Source: Halomarinibacterium sedimenti
GTDB lineage: Bacteria; Bacteroidota; Bacteroidia; Flavobacteriales; Flavobacteriaceae
Reading direction: 5' to 3'
Assembly (NCBI RefSeq): GCF_019312585.1
Contig: NZ_JAHWDP010000002.1
Span: 186,001-250,000, forward strand
Length of the DNA stretch: 64,000 bases
The position numbers and the translations under genes are program-made. The notes under the pieces were generated by a model, which was not told where the DNA came from, made no database searches, and saw only the letters and a list, made by a program, of their open reading frames with translations. Shown here in pieces: positions 25,517 through 35,223 of this stretch. Numbering within the stretch: the stretch's first letter is position 1; each line of letters begins with the position of its first letter.

Positions 25517-25598
25517 CTACACTCTGATTTTCAGGGGTGCAACTTGCTAAAAATAATACAACAGAGGCTGCGGCTAAAATTGTTTTTAAATGTCTCAT
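25437..25598 (-). CDS. 53-residue mini-lipoprotein
   Basis: ATG 25598, stop TAG at 25437-25439. MRHLKTILAAASVVLFLASC is a full lipoprotein signal (lipobox Cys20). The mature 33 residues contain two Cys and end CNGIPDNQE, a piece of the D-x-N-G-I-P-D calcium-loop-like motif common in Bacteroidota exported proteins. It overlaps the 5' end of the 194-residue membrane-protein frame. The signal sequence makes it convincing despite its size. Confidence 0.68.
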   Translation of the reverse strand: MRHLKTILAAASVVLFLASCTPENQSVDEYQTEKDKNCPPNDTNCNGIPDNQE

Positions 25599-25799
25599 CG
25601 GTTTTATAGGTTTATATTAATAAAACCGAAAGATACCCTTTAAGGGGCTGAAAATTAATTTATTATTTTTAAAGTATCAACAAATTTTTCAACATTTTTT
25701 TCCTTTGTCCTATAAAAGGTTGGTTTAATCGAGGATCACCCAATATTTCCCAAGATTTTTCCTATATACTGTAGCGGGAATTTCCTACAAAGACCTCGC

Positions 25800-27491
25800 C
25801 TACCAACTTCCGCCACCGCCGCCACCAAAACCGCCGCCACTAAATCCGCCGCCGCCACCACTGCTTCCTGATGAACTTGGTGAGCTAACCATGGTGGATC
25901 TTGTTGAACTCATAGCACTATCAAAAGAGTTTGAAAAACTATGCATCGAAAAAGGTCTATTTGATGTCGTGTGATACCAATCTGGTGGTTTTACATCCAA
26001 TCCTTTAAACTTACCCGCCCATTTATCAAAATAACCAAAGGCCAAGGCATATGCCATGGTATTTTCAAAATAATGAGGATCTTCATTTAAAAGCACTCCC
26101 AGTCGTTTTGCTTCGGCAAGTTTTACAAATTGCCTAAATCCTTTTAAATGTGCCAATGCCTCATTTCCCTTGGTGTTTTTCTTAATCATAAAGAAATTAA
26201 GAAGTAATAAAATAACACAAGTGAAGACTACCAAACCTGCCGCGAGTAATCCCCATACATATAAAACAATAGCACTTAATAGAAATAGAAGAACCACTAC
26301 CACCCCAGAAACTATTTTTTTTACTGCCTTTGATTTGGGCAAGTAGTAGGGTTGTGCCTCTTTCTTCAACAATTCTTTAGCCTCGCCCATAGTAGTATAA
26401 AAGCTATCTTTTAAACTACTAATTAAAACCACAGCTTTTGAGCCTCGAAACAGATTTGTAAACATTTTTCGTTCGTACGCCGCAGCGGTATTTGGAAGAT
26501 CTTTAAGTTTATTTAATTGGGTGTCATTTTTTTGAAACAGTCCCTTTTTCTCGATTTCTTTGATGGTTATATATCCCTTAGATCCCCAGTAGGGAAGTAA
26601 TGAAATTAAATCGGAAGTGTCACTTTTATCATCAATAAGGTATCCTGCCATGGCTGGGTCAATGTTCTCTGGTGGATAATAACTCGTGGCTGAAATTACT
26701 TTATCGTCTTTCCCATGTATACGCCATACCACATAAAACCCTACCCAAAATGATGCAATAATCAAAGTCCAGCCATATCTAGCTCCAAAAGGCCAAAAGG
26801 GTTTTGTCTCAGAAATAACATTAGGTGGTAAGCTAACCAAGAGCGTAACACTTTCCCCGTATCGGGATACAAAATCCTCCTTGCTGCTAATCTGAATGAT
26901 ACCCTCTTGATAATCAATATTGAAATCATCACTTTCATTGGTGTTTCCCGTATATCCCGCATACAATTTAATAGCATCTTGAGGTACCGAAACTCCATCG
27001 GGCACATGAATGTTAAACTTCATCGATTCAAAATTTGCATACCATCCGGGTGGCTTTAGGTTCCAATAAAATTGGGTGGCCTTTTCTTCAAAAAGAAAGG
27101 CATTTTCAACTTGATAGTTAATGGTGTATCCCTGAGGCCCCGTAATAGTAATATCTTTATCCCCTATCTTAATTTCAAGTTCGCCAGTAAGATCATTTAT
27201 TATTTTACCAGACGTAACAAAGGTACGACCAGGCACTTTTACATTTTTTACTTTGATTTTTCGTTTTTCTTGCGTCCCTTTTTCGGTCAAAAGATCGTAG
27301 GTAAGTTGGATATTTCTATAAATTCCATGTTTATAGGTTCGGAAGGTGAGGTCGTACTGCTCACTCACTGTGAAATACCCCTCTTTCTTTATAAAAATTT
27401 CTGCCGAATAATTGTTAACTATAAAGTCTTGTGCATGAACAGAAGTTGCAAATACAAGAATAACAACGAAAAAACGAAGCACAACCTTCAT
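25800..27491 (-). CDS. DUF2207 membrane protein
   Basis: 563 residues. Signal peptide ending at VHAQ, then a beta-rich DUF2207 extracytoplasmic domain (FIVNNYSAEIFI, YRNIQLTYD), a helix near 240, a cytoplasmic domain, two helices (about 385-430) and a C-terminus of almost pure Gly/Ser (GFSGGGFGGGGGGSW). This Gly-rich tail is typical of the family. The gene starts 3 nt after the lemA stop, and DUF2207-LemA pairs are common. The pair is thought to act in envelope maintenance; the mechanism is unknown. Confidence 0.88.
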   Translation of the reverse strand: MKVVLRFFVVILVFATSVHAQDFIVNNYSAEIFIKKEGYFTVSEQYDLTFRTYKHGIYRNIQLTYDLLTEKGTQEKRKIKVKNVKVPGRTFVTSGKIINDLTGELEIKIGDKDITITGPQGYTINYQVENAFLFEEKATQFYWNLKPPGWYANFESMKFNIHVPDGVSVPQDAIKLYAGYTGNTNESDDFNIDYQEGIIQISSKEDFVSRYGESVTLLVSLPPNVISETKPFWPFGARYGWTLIIASFWVGFYVVWRIHGKDDKVISATSYYPPENIDPAMAGYLIDDKSDTSDLISLLPYWGSKGYITIKEIEKKGLFQKNDTQLNKLKDLPNTAAAYERKMFTNLFRGSKAVVLISSLKDSFYTTMGEAKELLKKEAQPYYLPKSKAVKKIVSGVVVVLLFLLSAIVLYVWGLLAAGLVVFTCVILLLLNFFMIKKNTKGNEALAHLKGFRQFVKLAEAKRLGVLLNEDPHYFENTMAYALAFGYFDKWAGKFKGLDVKPPDWYHTTSNRPFSMHSFSNSFDSAMSSTRSTMVSSPSSSGSSGGGGGFSGGGFGGGGGGSW

Positions 27492-27494
27492 AAC

Positions 27495-28055
27495 CTACGA
27501 AAAATCTACCTTTACATTTTCGCGTTCGGCTGCATCAACTTCAAAATAGTTAAAGGATTTGTAAGGCATCATCCCAGCAAATATAACCCCTGGAAAGCTC
27601 TCTCCATAGGTGTTATTTTCTCTAACAGTGCTATTATAAAACCTCCGACTACGCTCTAGTGCTTCTTCTATTTCACTCAATTTTTTCTGAAGGTCAATAA
27701 AATTAAGATTTGCTTTTAAATCTGGATATGCTTCTCCAAGAGCAAATATACTGCGCAACGTTTGTTGTAACTGATTTTCGGCTTTAATCTGTGCATTAAT
27801 ATCATCACTTGGCACAGACATCGCAGCATTACGAGCTTGGATGACACGTTCCAAAGTATCCTTTTCATGAGACGCGTACCCTTTTACCGTTTCGACCAAA
27901 TTTGGAATAAGGTCGTAACGCCTTTTTAAAGCAACATCAATATTACTCCAAGCATCTTTTACTTGGTTTTTGTTCTTTATAAATTTGTTGAATACTGAAA
28001 CGCCAAATAGCGCCAATAAAAGAAATATTCCTAGTAAAATTAAATAAAAAGACAT
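27495..28055 (-). CDS. lemA: LemA-family protein
   Basis: 186 residues. One N-terminal membrane helix (about 3-21) and a long helical-bundle domain with the LemA signature KNQVKDAWSNIDVALKRRYDLIPNLVETVKGY (quoted by its core DAWSNIDVALKRRYDLIPN). The second half has RRFYNSTVRENN and FPGVIFAG, also typical. First gene of the operon with the DUF2207 protein. Confidence 0.93.
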   Translation of the reverse strand: MSFYLILLGIFLLLALFGVSVFNKFIKNKNQVKDAWSNIDVALKRRYDLIPNLVETVKGYASHEKDTLERVIQARNAAMSVPSDDINAQIKAENQLQQTLRSIFALGEAYPDLKANLNFIDLQKKLSEIEEALERSRRFYNSTVRENNTYGESFPGVIFAGMMPYKSFNYFEVDAAERENVKVDFS

Positions 28056-28136
28056 AGCTATAATTGTTATTTAGGGTTTGATTAGTCTGTCCCTAAATTA
28101 CACTTTTTTTACAAGGAAATAAGTACCAAGATAGTA

Positions 28137-28673
28137 TTACTTTAATTTATCGGCATACAATTGTCTCAACTTAGCCAATTTGGGAGTAATAACATAACTA
28201 CAGTAGCCTTGATCACTATTTTGATTGTAATAGTTTTGGTGATAGTCTTCGGCTTCATAAAATATTCCTATTGGACTTAGCTCTGTAACTATAGCGAAGT
28301 CATAATATGGCGCTACTTGATTAAGTACTTCTTCGGCTACCTCTTTTTGCAATTTGTTATGATAATAGATTACTGAACGATACTGCGTCCCCACATCGGC
28401 ACCTTGTTTGTTTAATGTAGTGGGGTCGTGCGTGGTCATAAAAATAACGAGTAATTCTTCATAGGTAATTACCGAAGCATCAAAAGTCACTTGCACTACT
28501 TCCGCATGACCTGTTAGACCTGAACAGATTTCTCGATACGTAGGTTTACCGGGAGCAGTGCCGCCGGTATATCCAGACACCACTTTTTCAACTCCTTTTA
28601 CTTGTTGAAAAACGGCTTCGGTGCACCAAAAACATCCTCCACCCACGGTCATCACTTCAAAATTACTCGCCAT
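28137..28673 (-). CDS. msrA: Peptide-methionine (S)-S-oxide reductase MsrA
   Basis: 178 residues from ATG 28673 (MASNFEVMTVGGGCFWC); a longer frame to 28760 runs inside msrB and is rejected. Catalytic Cys14 lies in GGGCFWCTEA; YRSVIYYH and EDYHQNYY are further family motifs. It reduces methionine-S-sulfoxide in proteins, in the cytosol. The start overlaps the msrB end by 11 nt, so the pair is translationally coupled and repairs both sulfoxide epimers. Confidence 0.95.
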   Translation of the reverse strand: MASNFEVMTVGGGCFWCTEAVFQQVKGVEKVVSGYTGGTAPGKPTYREICSGLTGHAEVVQVTFDASVITYEELLVIFMTTHDPTTLNKQGADVGTQYRSVIYYHNKLQKEVAEEVLNQVAPYYDFAIVTELSPIGIFYEAEDYHQNYYNQNSDQGYCSYVITPKLAKLRQLYADKLK

Positions 28674-29127
28674 GTGAAATCTCCTCTTTTTGAAGCACCA
28701 TCGATTCTGAATTGATACAATACCGCAGTCCACTGGGTTCAGGGCCATCGGGAAACACATGTCCTAAATGCCCATCACAGGTATTACACATCACTTCCAC
28801 ACGAACCATCCCAAACGAAGTGTCCTTATGGTATTTTATGGCATTTTCTTTTATGGGTTGGGTAAAACTTGGCCAACCTGTGCCCGATTCAAATTTGATG
28901 GTAGAATCGAACAACGGAGTATTACAGCATACACAATTGTATTGCCCAGCTTCGTGAATACTACACAAGGCTCCAGAATGAGGTCTTTCGGTTCCTTTTA
29001 GTCTTGTTATTCGAAATTGCTCTGGGGCAAGTAGTTGTTGCCATTCGGCATCCGATTTTTCAACGCGTTTATAGGGAACTGGATTCCCGTTAACACTAAA
29101 ATTAATGACATCTTTCCAAGTAAGCAT
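28663..29127 (-). CDS. msrB: Peptide-methionine (R)-S-oxide reductase MsrB
   Basis: 154 residues. Zinc-binding pairs C65xxC68 and C114xxC117, substrate loop GTGWPSF and catalytic Cys137 in LRYCINS are all present. No signal peptide, so cytosolic. It repairs methionine-R-sulfoxide. The stop overlaps the start of msrA downstream. Confidence 0.95.
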   Translation of the reverse strand: MLTWKDVINFSVNGNPVPYKRVEKSDAEWQQLLAPEQFRITRLKGTERPHSGALCSIHEAGQYNCVCCNTPLFDSTIKFESGTGWPSFTQPIKENAIKYHKDTSFGMVRVEVMCNTCDGHLGHVFPDGPEPSGLRYCINSESMVLQKEEISHGE

Positions 29128-29179
29128 ACACTTTATCCTTTCTGATTTTAAATGAAATAATACGAAAATTAAGTCGCTT

Positions 29180-30550
29180 TTATTGTAGTTTTCTTACAAG
29201 CCCTTCATAGTCTAATGAAATCTGCTCGCCGCTTTTCATATTTTTTAAAGTGTATTGGGAAGCATCCATTTCACTGGCACCTGCCAACACCGTAAACGGA
29301 ATGTTTCGCTTATCGGCATAGCTCATTTGTTTGCCCATTTTTGCGGCATCAGGGTATAACTCGGCAGAAATGCCTTGCTGACGTAACTTCGTAATAGCTT
29401 TCATAGCATATAAAGCTTCCGCTTCGCCAAAATTGATAAACAAAACTTTGGTGTTTGCTGAAGCCGTATCTGGAAACAAGCCTAATTCTTCCAACACGAG
29501 ATAAATTCGATCCAAACCAAAAGAAATCCCCACACCGCTCATATTTTTTAACCCAAAAATCCCTGTTAAGTCGTCGTAACGACCGCCACCACCAATACTT
29601 CCCATAGCAACGCCTTCGGGAGCGGAAACTTCAAAAATAGCGCCTGTGTAATAATTCAATCCGCGGGCAAGGGTGACATCAATTTCCAAACTAGCCGATT
29701 GCAGCCCAAGTGTCTCCACCGAATTCACAATAAAGGTAAGCTCCTCTACTCCTTTCATTCCCACTTGTGAAGTGGAAAGTAAATTGCTTAGTAAATTCAA
29801 CTTATCTGTGGCATTTCCACTAGCGGTAAATAAAGGTTGTACCTTATCGATAGCTGTTTCAGAAATTCCCTTTTCACGCATTTCTTTCTTTACGCCCTCC
29901 TCGCCTATTTTATCTAACTTGTCCAACGCCACCGTAAAATCGATCAATTTATCGGCTTCGCCAATCACTTCCGCAATGCCGCTCAACACTTTGCGGTTGT
30001 TCATTTTAATGGTAGTGCCTTTCAGTTGTAATGCCGAAAAAACCGCATCGTATAATTGCACCAATTCTACTTCCTGCCATAAAGAATCACTCCCAACCAC
30101 ATCGGCATCACACTGATAAAATTCTCTAAAACGCCCTTTTTGAGGACGGTCTGCCCGCCAAACGGGCTGCATCTGGTAACGTTTAAAAGGAAAAGTAATC
30201 TCGTTTTGGTGTTGCACCACATAGCGTGCAAAAGGAACCGTAAGGTCGTAGCGAAGGGCTTTTTCAGAGATTGAGGAAGTCATTTTTAGACTGTCCTTTT
30301 CTGAATAAACATCCGCTGAAACTTTATTTAAATAATCCCCACTATTTAAAATCTTAAAAATCAATCGGTCGCCTTCTTCCCCATATTTTCCCATGAGAGT
30401 TTCACTGTTCTCAAAACTTGGAGTTTCGATGGGTTGAAATCCGTAGGTCGTAAAACAACGCTTAATGGTATCCATAATATAATTGCGTTTCACCACTTCT
30501 TCGGGTGAAAAATCACGAGTTCCTCTGGGTATGGAAGGTTTTTGTGCCAA
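29180..30550 (-). CDS. hisS: Histidine-tRNA ligase
   Basis: 456 residues. Class II synthetase core: motif 1 region near [12 protein letters not shown], motif 2 ([13 protein letters not shown]), histidine loops [12 protein letters not shown] and GGGRYDDL, and motif 3 [13 protein letters not shown]-terminal anticodon-binding domain ([33 protein letters not shown]) follows. It charges tRNA-His in the cytosol. Transcribed on its own; divergent from the ABC permease gene. Confidence 0.96.
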   Translation of the reverse strand: MAQKPSIPRGTRDFSPEEVVKRNYIMDTIKRCFTTYGFQPIETPSFENSETLMGKYGEEGDRLIFKILNSGDYLNKVSADVYSEKDSLKMTSSISEKALRYDLTVPFARYVVQHQNEITFPFKRYQMQPVWRADRPQKGRFREFYQCDADVVGSDSLWQEVELVQLYDAVFSALQLKGTTIKMNNRKVLSGIAEVIGEADKLIDFTVALDKLDKIGEEGVKKEMREKGISETAIDKVQPLFTASGNATDKLNLLSNLLSTSQVGMKGVEELTFIVNSVETLGLQSASLEIDVTLARGLNYYTGAIFEVSAPEGVAMGSIGGGGRYDDLTGIFGLKNMSGVGISFGLDRIYLVLEELGLFPDTASANTKVLFINFGEAEALYAMKAITKLRQQGISAELYPDAAKMGKQMSYADKRNIPFTVLAGASEMDASQYTLKNMKSGEQISLDYEGLVRKLQ

Positions 30551-30679
30551 GATGCTTTTTTTAAATAGTTTTATTGAAGTACAAATATCTTAATTTATGA
30601 GTGAAATTATAAGGATTTTCAAATTAATGGTAACTTTATGCTTTGTTTGTAGTCTAATGCTACAATAACGCACCACAGC

Positions 30680-31921
30680 ATGTTTAAACTCTTTCGGGAA
30701 AATGTACGTATTGCGCTGGATTCTATTAAATCGCAGTTGCTTCGTACTATTTTAACCATCGTTATTATTGGAATTGGAATATGGGCGCTGGTTGGTATTT
30801 TAAGCGCTGTAAAAGCGTTGGAAAATACTATTTCAGGCAGTTTTGCTTCTATGGGTTCTAACACTTTTAATATTCAGCGATATGAATTTGAAACCCAGCA
30901 ACAAGGCGGGAGAGAACGTCAAAAGATAAATCCCATTATAAGCTACGATAATATTAGAGAGTTTATCGATACATACGATTATCCTCTTACCCAAACATCG
31001 GTTTCCTTTATGGGAACGAATGCTGCCGAAATAAAGTACGAAAATGAAAAAACCGACCCCGAAGCGCAAGTTTTTGGAGTCAATGAGCATTATCTTGAAA
31101 ATACAGGAACAAAGGTTCAAATGGGGCGGGAATTCAACTTTTTTGATATTCAGAATAACAACAAAGTATGCCTTATTGGTTCCGATTACCTAAAAAGTCT
31201 ATTTGAAACGGAAAACCCCATTGGAAAAACCATTAGTGTTCGTGGTGTAAAGTTTAAAGTAGTGGGTGTTCTGGAAGAAAAGGGATCCACCTTCGGAAAT
31301 AACCAAGATTTAAAAGTGCTTATCCCTATTCAAGCAGCCCGCGGAATTTTTACTCAACCCAATATTAATTACACCATAAGCATAAAAGTAGATAATAAAG
31401 ATTTTATGCAAGAGGCTGAAGATGCCGCTATTGTTACTTTTAGAAACATTCGCCGTTTGAATCCAGTGGAAAAGAATAACTTTGGGATTGAGCGCAGTGA
31501 CGACCTAATTAACCGAATTGCAGAAATTACAGGTGTTTTGGAAACCGCTGGTTGGATTATTAGCATCATTACCATTTTGGGATCCTCCATTGCCTTAATG
31601 AATATTATGTTAGTTTCCGTTACTGATCGTACGCGTGAGATAGGAGTGCGAAAAGCCATGGGAGCCAAGCGTTCTACTATTTCTACCCAATTTTTTATCG
31701 AAACGATTGTCATTGGGCAATTTGGTTGCATTCTTGGAATAATTCTAGGGATCCTCACTGGGTTCATCTTTGCCAAAGTAGTAGATTTTGAATATACGCT
31801 TCCTTGGATGGCGATGTTTGCATCGGTCCTCATTTCCTTTGTGGTAGCAGTTATTGCAGGCTCCTACCCTGCTAGCAAAGCGGCAAAACTAGACCCTATA
31901 GAAAGTTTACGCTACGAATAA
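30680..31921 (+). CDS. MacB/FtsX-type ABC transporter permease
   Basis: 413 residues. An N-terminal helix (about 20-43) is followed by a large periplasmic MacB_PCD-like domain (about 45-280). Then come three helices with the FtsX motif (SIALMNIMLVSVTDRTREIGVRKAMGAK) and a C-terminal KLDPIESLRYE, typical of the MacB/LolCE-like family. The ATPase partner is not adjacent. It would use mechanotransmission to export or extract a substrate across the envelope. The stop lies 2 bp from the stop of the convergent DUF6495 gene. Confidence 0.9.
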   Translation: MFKLFRENVRIALDSIKSQLLRTILTIVIIGIGIWALVGILSAVKALENTISGSFASMGSNTFNIQRYEFETQQQGGRERQKINPIISYDNIREFIDTYDYPLTQTSVSFMGTNAAEIKYENEKTDPEAQVFGVNEHYLENTGTKVQMGREFNFFDIQNNNKVCLIGSDYLKSLFETENPIGKTISVRGVKFKVVGVLEEKGSTFGNNQDLKVLIPIQAARGIFTQPNINYTISIKVDNKDFMQEAEDAAIVTFRNIRRLNPVEKNNFGIERSDDLINRIAEITGVLETAGWIISIITILGSSIALMNIMLVSVTDRTREIGVRKAMGAKRSTISTQFFIETIVIGQFGCILGIILGILTGFIFAKVVDFEYTLPWMAMFASVLISFVVAVIAGSYPASKAAKLDPIESLRYE

Positions 31922-31923
31922 TA

Positions 31924-32394
31924 TTACGGTAAGATTTTCTGAAAGACCTCAAATAAAATGCCTTCAGTGATAATGGCACCCTGTTGGATCAGTTTAAATA
32001 TATCGAGGTTCTTATCTTCGGAATAGCTTTTTGAAGCCGTGAACAATGCTACTTCGTCTAAATGAATATTCTCCTGAAGCCACGCTAATCCTTCTTTTGT
32101 AGTGAGGTCAATTTTATCAATAGAAACTTTTACTACGATGAGTCGCATTTCCGAAGCCTCCATCTTAAAAAGAAACAACTGGTCTGGCGAATGATTTTCG
32201 AGATAAGCAGCTTTTTGTAAAACACCTTCCCACACCAAATCGCTAAAGATTTCCATTTCCTGCTTTGCCACCTCAGGTTGCTTTTCTTTAATAGTATCCC
32301 ATTCTTGTTTGGTGATGGTTTGGGTTGCCAAAAAGTTGATGAATTCTTGGTGGAGTTCTTCAAATTGTTCTTTTGTGAGTAGACTGTATTTCAT
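31924..32394 (-). CDS. DUF6495-like conserved flavobacterial protein
   Basis: 156 residues, soluble, acidic and helical. The sequence opening (MKYSLLTKEQFEELHQEFINFLATQ) and the WDTIKE and DLVWEGVL motifs match a protein family restricted to Bacteroidota that I recall as DUF6495; function unknown. It starts 13 nt after the TlpA-like stop and is probably co-transcribed with it. Confidence 0.75.
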   Translation of the reverse strand: MKYSLLTKEQFEELHQEFINFLATQTITKQEWDTIKEKQPEVAKQEMEIFSDLVWEGVLQKAAYLENHSPDQLFLFKMEASEMRLIVVKVSIDKIDLTTKEGLAWLQENIHLDEVALFTASKSYSEDKNLDIFKLIQQGAIITEGILFEVFQKILP

Positions 32395-32407
32395 TTGGCA
32401 AAAATAG

Positions 32408-32995
32408 TTACTCTGCTAAAAGTTTTTCAATAATAGCTTTAGTTTTTTCACTGTCCCAATCGGCAGCTCCCTCTTTATCAATGACAATTTCTCCATTTTT
32501 TGAAATTAGATAGGTGGTTGGGAAAGAGTTTGTCTCCAAGCCATTAGGTAATTGTTCCTGTGGAATATAAATGGGTAATCGATACCCTTTTTTCTGAATG
32601 AATTTTTCAAGTGTTTCAGGACTTTCTAAAGAAACAAAGTAAAAATCTACTGCGTCTCCATATTCGTCGTATAGATTTTGAAGGGAGGGCATTTCGGCAA
32701 CGCAAGGGGGACACCAAGTGGCCCAAAAATTAACAAGGGTTACCTTTCCTATAGACTGATTAAAATTAATATTAGAACCCTCTAAATCTTCCAATTGCCA
32801 ATCAAAATCATGTATAGTTTCTCTTTTTTCAACCTTTATTTCAGAAGGACTAAAAGAAATTAGTCTGTTAAAAAAAACCTTAATAGGCATTCCTGTTTGT
32901 GGTATAAATAGCAGCGCTACCAATACAAGTAGTAAAATTGTGCTTCCGTGTTTTTTAAAGGGTACCATCAATTTTATATTATTTTTTTTTTGCAA
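32408..32995 (-). CDS. TlpA-like membrane-anchored thioredoxin
   Basis: 195 residues. One N-terminal helix (about 18-36) anchors a periplasmic thioredoxin domain. Active site WCPPC (Cys95, Cys98) and the cis-proline region TNSFPTTYLI are intact. TlpA/ResA-type proteins reduce disulfides in the periplasm, for example in cytochrome maturation or detoxification. It is upstream of the DUF6495 gene on the same strand. Confidence 0.9.
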   Translation of the reverse strand: MQKKNNIKLMVPFKKHGSTILLLVLVALLFIPQTGMPIKVFFNRLISFSPSEIKVEKRETIHDFDWQLEDLEGSNINFNQSIGKVTLVNFWATWCPPCVAEMPSLQNLYDEYGDAVDFYFVSLESPETLEKFIQKKGYRLPIYIPQEQLPNGLETNSFPTTYLISKNGEIVIDKEGAADWDSEKTKAIIEKLLAE

Positions 32996-33088
32996 AACTT
33001 TTGTTAATAAAAACTATTTCATTACATTTAATCGTATAAAGCTTACACTTTATCGATATTTTTAATGTTTAATCTAATATTATAGGTC

Positions 33089-33760
33089 ATGGGAGACAAT
33101 CTATTATTAGGCATGTTATTTATAACAATAACCGCTTTTTCACAAGTGGGTGTAAATACCACAAATCCTCTAACAACACTAGACATTAATGGAAATTTAG
33201 CCATTCGAACAGTACCCGTTGAAACCAACAAAGATATCGCTAAGGATTCAATATTGGTAATTTCAACTGATGGAATTGTAAAAACAATCTCTGCAAATGA
33301 TGTTGTAAATAAAGGAATTCCATCCATAGCTAAGGGGAATTTTTCAGCATCAGGGGCTATTGCCGTTTCACTTTTAACGGGGTCAAGTACTATACCCTTT
33401 GATAACGAAAGTTTCGACCTAAGCAACGAATACGATACCAGTTCCTATACATTTACGGCACTAGAAGATGGGATTTATCAAGTATACGTTCAAATAGAAA
33501 CTCATACAACTATAGGAACCGCCACCAACTTTGGGGTTTCCATAAGGCATAATGGTTCTGTTATTGCTACTTCTTCTTTTGCCAATGTAGGGGTGCTAGG
33601 CGTTAATGTCACACCTCCCTTTAGGAACACTTCTACCTTTATTCAAGTAACAGCTGGAGATACCATAAATTTTTCTTTGGAAGGAGACATCGCACTGGGG
33701 ACGGTTAATTTAAGCGGGGATGGTTCAAACAGTTTTTTCACTATTAATCAAATTCGATAA
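33089..33760 (+). CDS. Secreted protein with C1q/TNF-like jelly-roll domain
   Basis: 223 residues. A short signal ending AFSQ, then a segment (VGVNTTNPLTTLDINGNLAIR) typical of Bacteroidota tail-fibre/adhesin-like surface proteins. The C-terminal about 130 residues show a C1q-like jelly-roll pattern: FDLSNEYDTSSYTFTALEDGIYQVYVQI, a strand ending GVSIRHNGSVIA, and QVTAGDTINFSL. This fold usually mediates trimerisation and ligand binding. It is transcribed alone with a terminator downstream. Ligand unknown. Confidence 0.75.
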   Translation: MGDNLLLGMLFITITAFSQVGVNTTNPLTTLDINGNLAIRTVPVETNKDIAKDSILVISTDGIVKTISANDVVNKGIPSIAKGNFSASGAIAVSLLTGSSTIPFDNESFDLSNEYDTSSYTFTALEDGIYQVYVQIETHTTIGTATNFGVSIRHNGSVIATSSFANVGVLGVNVTPPFRNTSTFIQVTAGDTINFSLEGDIALGTVNLSGDGSNSFFTINQIR

Positions 33761-33786
33761 TTACTAACCAACCTTTATTTCAAAAG

Positions 33787-33809
33787 AAGGCCATTTAGGC
33801 CTTTTTTTT
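33787..33809 (+). terminator. Terminator of the C1q-like gene
   Basis: AAGGCC, loop ATTTA, GGCCTT followed by a run of T, 26 nt after the stop at 33760. Confidence 0.8.
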
Positions 33810-33859
33810 ATGCCTTTAGGATTTCAAAAAAATAGTACTTTTATACAAAACCAAAAACT

Positions 33860-35221
33860 ATGAGCTCCAGAAGAGATTTCGTCAAAAAATCGGCTATCCT
33901 CGGTGCAGGAATTACCCTTGCTCCCCAATTTACCTTTGCTGAAAATTTTTCCCCTTCCAAAGAAAAATTAAATATTGCCCTTATTGGGGTTGGCCTGCGT
34001 GGTACCAATCACTTACAAAATATCTTATACCGAAATGACTGTATTATTACGGCCATTTGTGATATCGATGAAAGACGAAATACCATTGCGCTCGATTTAA
34101 TTTCAAAAGCAGGAATGGCAAAACCTAAAGTATTTGGCAAAGATGAATATGATTACCGAAATCTTTTAAAGCTAGAAAATGTGGATGCTGTCATTATTTC
34201 TACCCCTTGGCTTTGGCATACTCGTATGGCGGTAGACTCTATGAAAGCTGGAAAATATACAGGTTTGGAAGTTTCTGCCGCAAATACCATGGAAGAATGC
34301 TGGGACTTGGTCAATACTCACGAAGCGACTGGAAGTCATCTTATGATTTTGGAGAATGTATGCTACCGGAGAGATATTATGGCGGTATTAAATATGGTAA
34401 AACAAAACCTTTTTGGAGAACTCTTGCATTTTCGCTGTGGTTATCAGCATGATCTGCGATTTGTTAAATTTAACGACGGAAAAACAGCCTACGGAAAAGG
34501 AGTAGAATTTGGTGACAAAGGGATTTCTGAATCGGCTTGGAGAACACAACATTCCTTACTTCGCAATGCCGATGTGTATCCAACCCACGGCGTTGGCCCA
34601 ATTGCAGTGATGAGCGATATCAATCGCGGCAACCGATTTGTTAGTATTTCTTCTATGGCTTCTAAAGGCGTTGGGCTTCATAATTATATTGTAAAACATG
34701 GCGGAATAGATCACCCCAATGCAAAGCTAAAGTTTAAACAAGGCGACATTATTACCTCTATGATAGAAACGGCCAATGGAGAAACCATCATTGTGACTCA
34801 CGATTGTAATTCACCGCGCCCCTATTCACTCGGATTTAGAGTGCAAGGGAGTGAAGGCATTTGGGAAGTAGATGGTAACCGAATTTACATCGAGGACAAA
34901 ACTTCAAAACCCCATCAATGGGACGAAGCAACGGCTTGGCTGGAGCAATACGATCACCCGCTGTGGAAAAAATATGCCGAAACTGCTGAAGGCTCTGGTC
35001 ACGGCGGTATGGACTTTTTTGTGCTGCAAGCTTTTGTAGAAAGTGCTAAAAAGAATATCGCTCCTCCCCTCGATGCTTACGATGCAGCAGCTTGGAGTGC
35101 TATTACTCCGCTTTCGGAAGTATCTATTGCCAATGGTGGCGAAGTGCAAGATTTTCCCGATTTCACCCGTGGGAATTGGGTAAAAAGAAAACCGTATAAT
35201 TGGATGAAAGATGCGTATTAA
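33860..35221 (+). CDS. Gfo/Idh/MocA oxidoreductase, GH109-like, Tat-type signal
   Basis: 453 residues. The N-terminus MSSRRDFVKKSAILGAG is a twin-arginine-like export signal. The NAD-binding domain (LNIALIGVGLRGTNHL) and the EVSAANTMEECWDLV and GGYQHD-like regions follow the Gfo/Idh/MocA fold. The sequence resembles the GH109 group, which removes alpha-N-acetylgalactosamine by an NAD-dependent redox mechanism; YQHDLRFV and GHGGMDFF are typical. The substrate is not proven. It overlaps or abuts the kinase gene downstream, suggesting release of a sugar that is then phosphorylated. Confidence 0.85.
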   Translation: MSSRRDFVKKSAILGAGITLAPQFTFAENFSPSKEKLNIALIGVGLRGTNHLQNILYRNDCIITAICDIDERRNTIALDLISKAGMAKPKVFGKDEYDYRNLLKLENVDAVIISTPWLWHTRMAVDSMKAGKYTGLEVSAANTMEECWDLVNTHEATGSHLMILENVCYRRDIMAVLNMVKQNLFGELLHFRCGYQHDLRFVKFNDGKTAYGKGVEFGDKGISESAWRTQHSLLRNADVYPTHGVGPIAVMSDINRGNRFVSISSMASKGVGLHNYIVKHGGIDHPNAKLKFKQGDIITSMIETANGETIIVTHDCNSPRPYSLGFRVQGSEGIWEVDGNRIYIEDKTSKPHQWDEATAWLEQYDHPLWKKYAETAEGSGHGGMDFFVLQAFVESAKKNIAPPLDAYDAAAWSAITPLSEVSIANGGEVQDFPDFTRGNWVKRKPYNWMKDAY

Positions 35222-35223
35222 TC

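Noticed and set aside
35200-35223. TTG 35200 as the kinase start
   Set aside because: It lies within the last codons of the upstream gene and adds residues not typical of the family; TTG 35224 just after the stop is preferred, though not proven.
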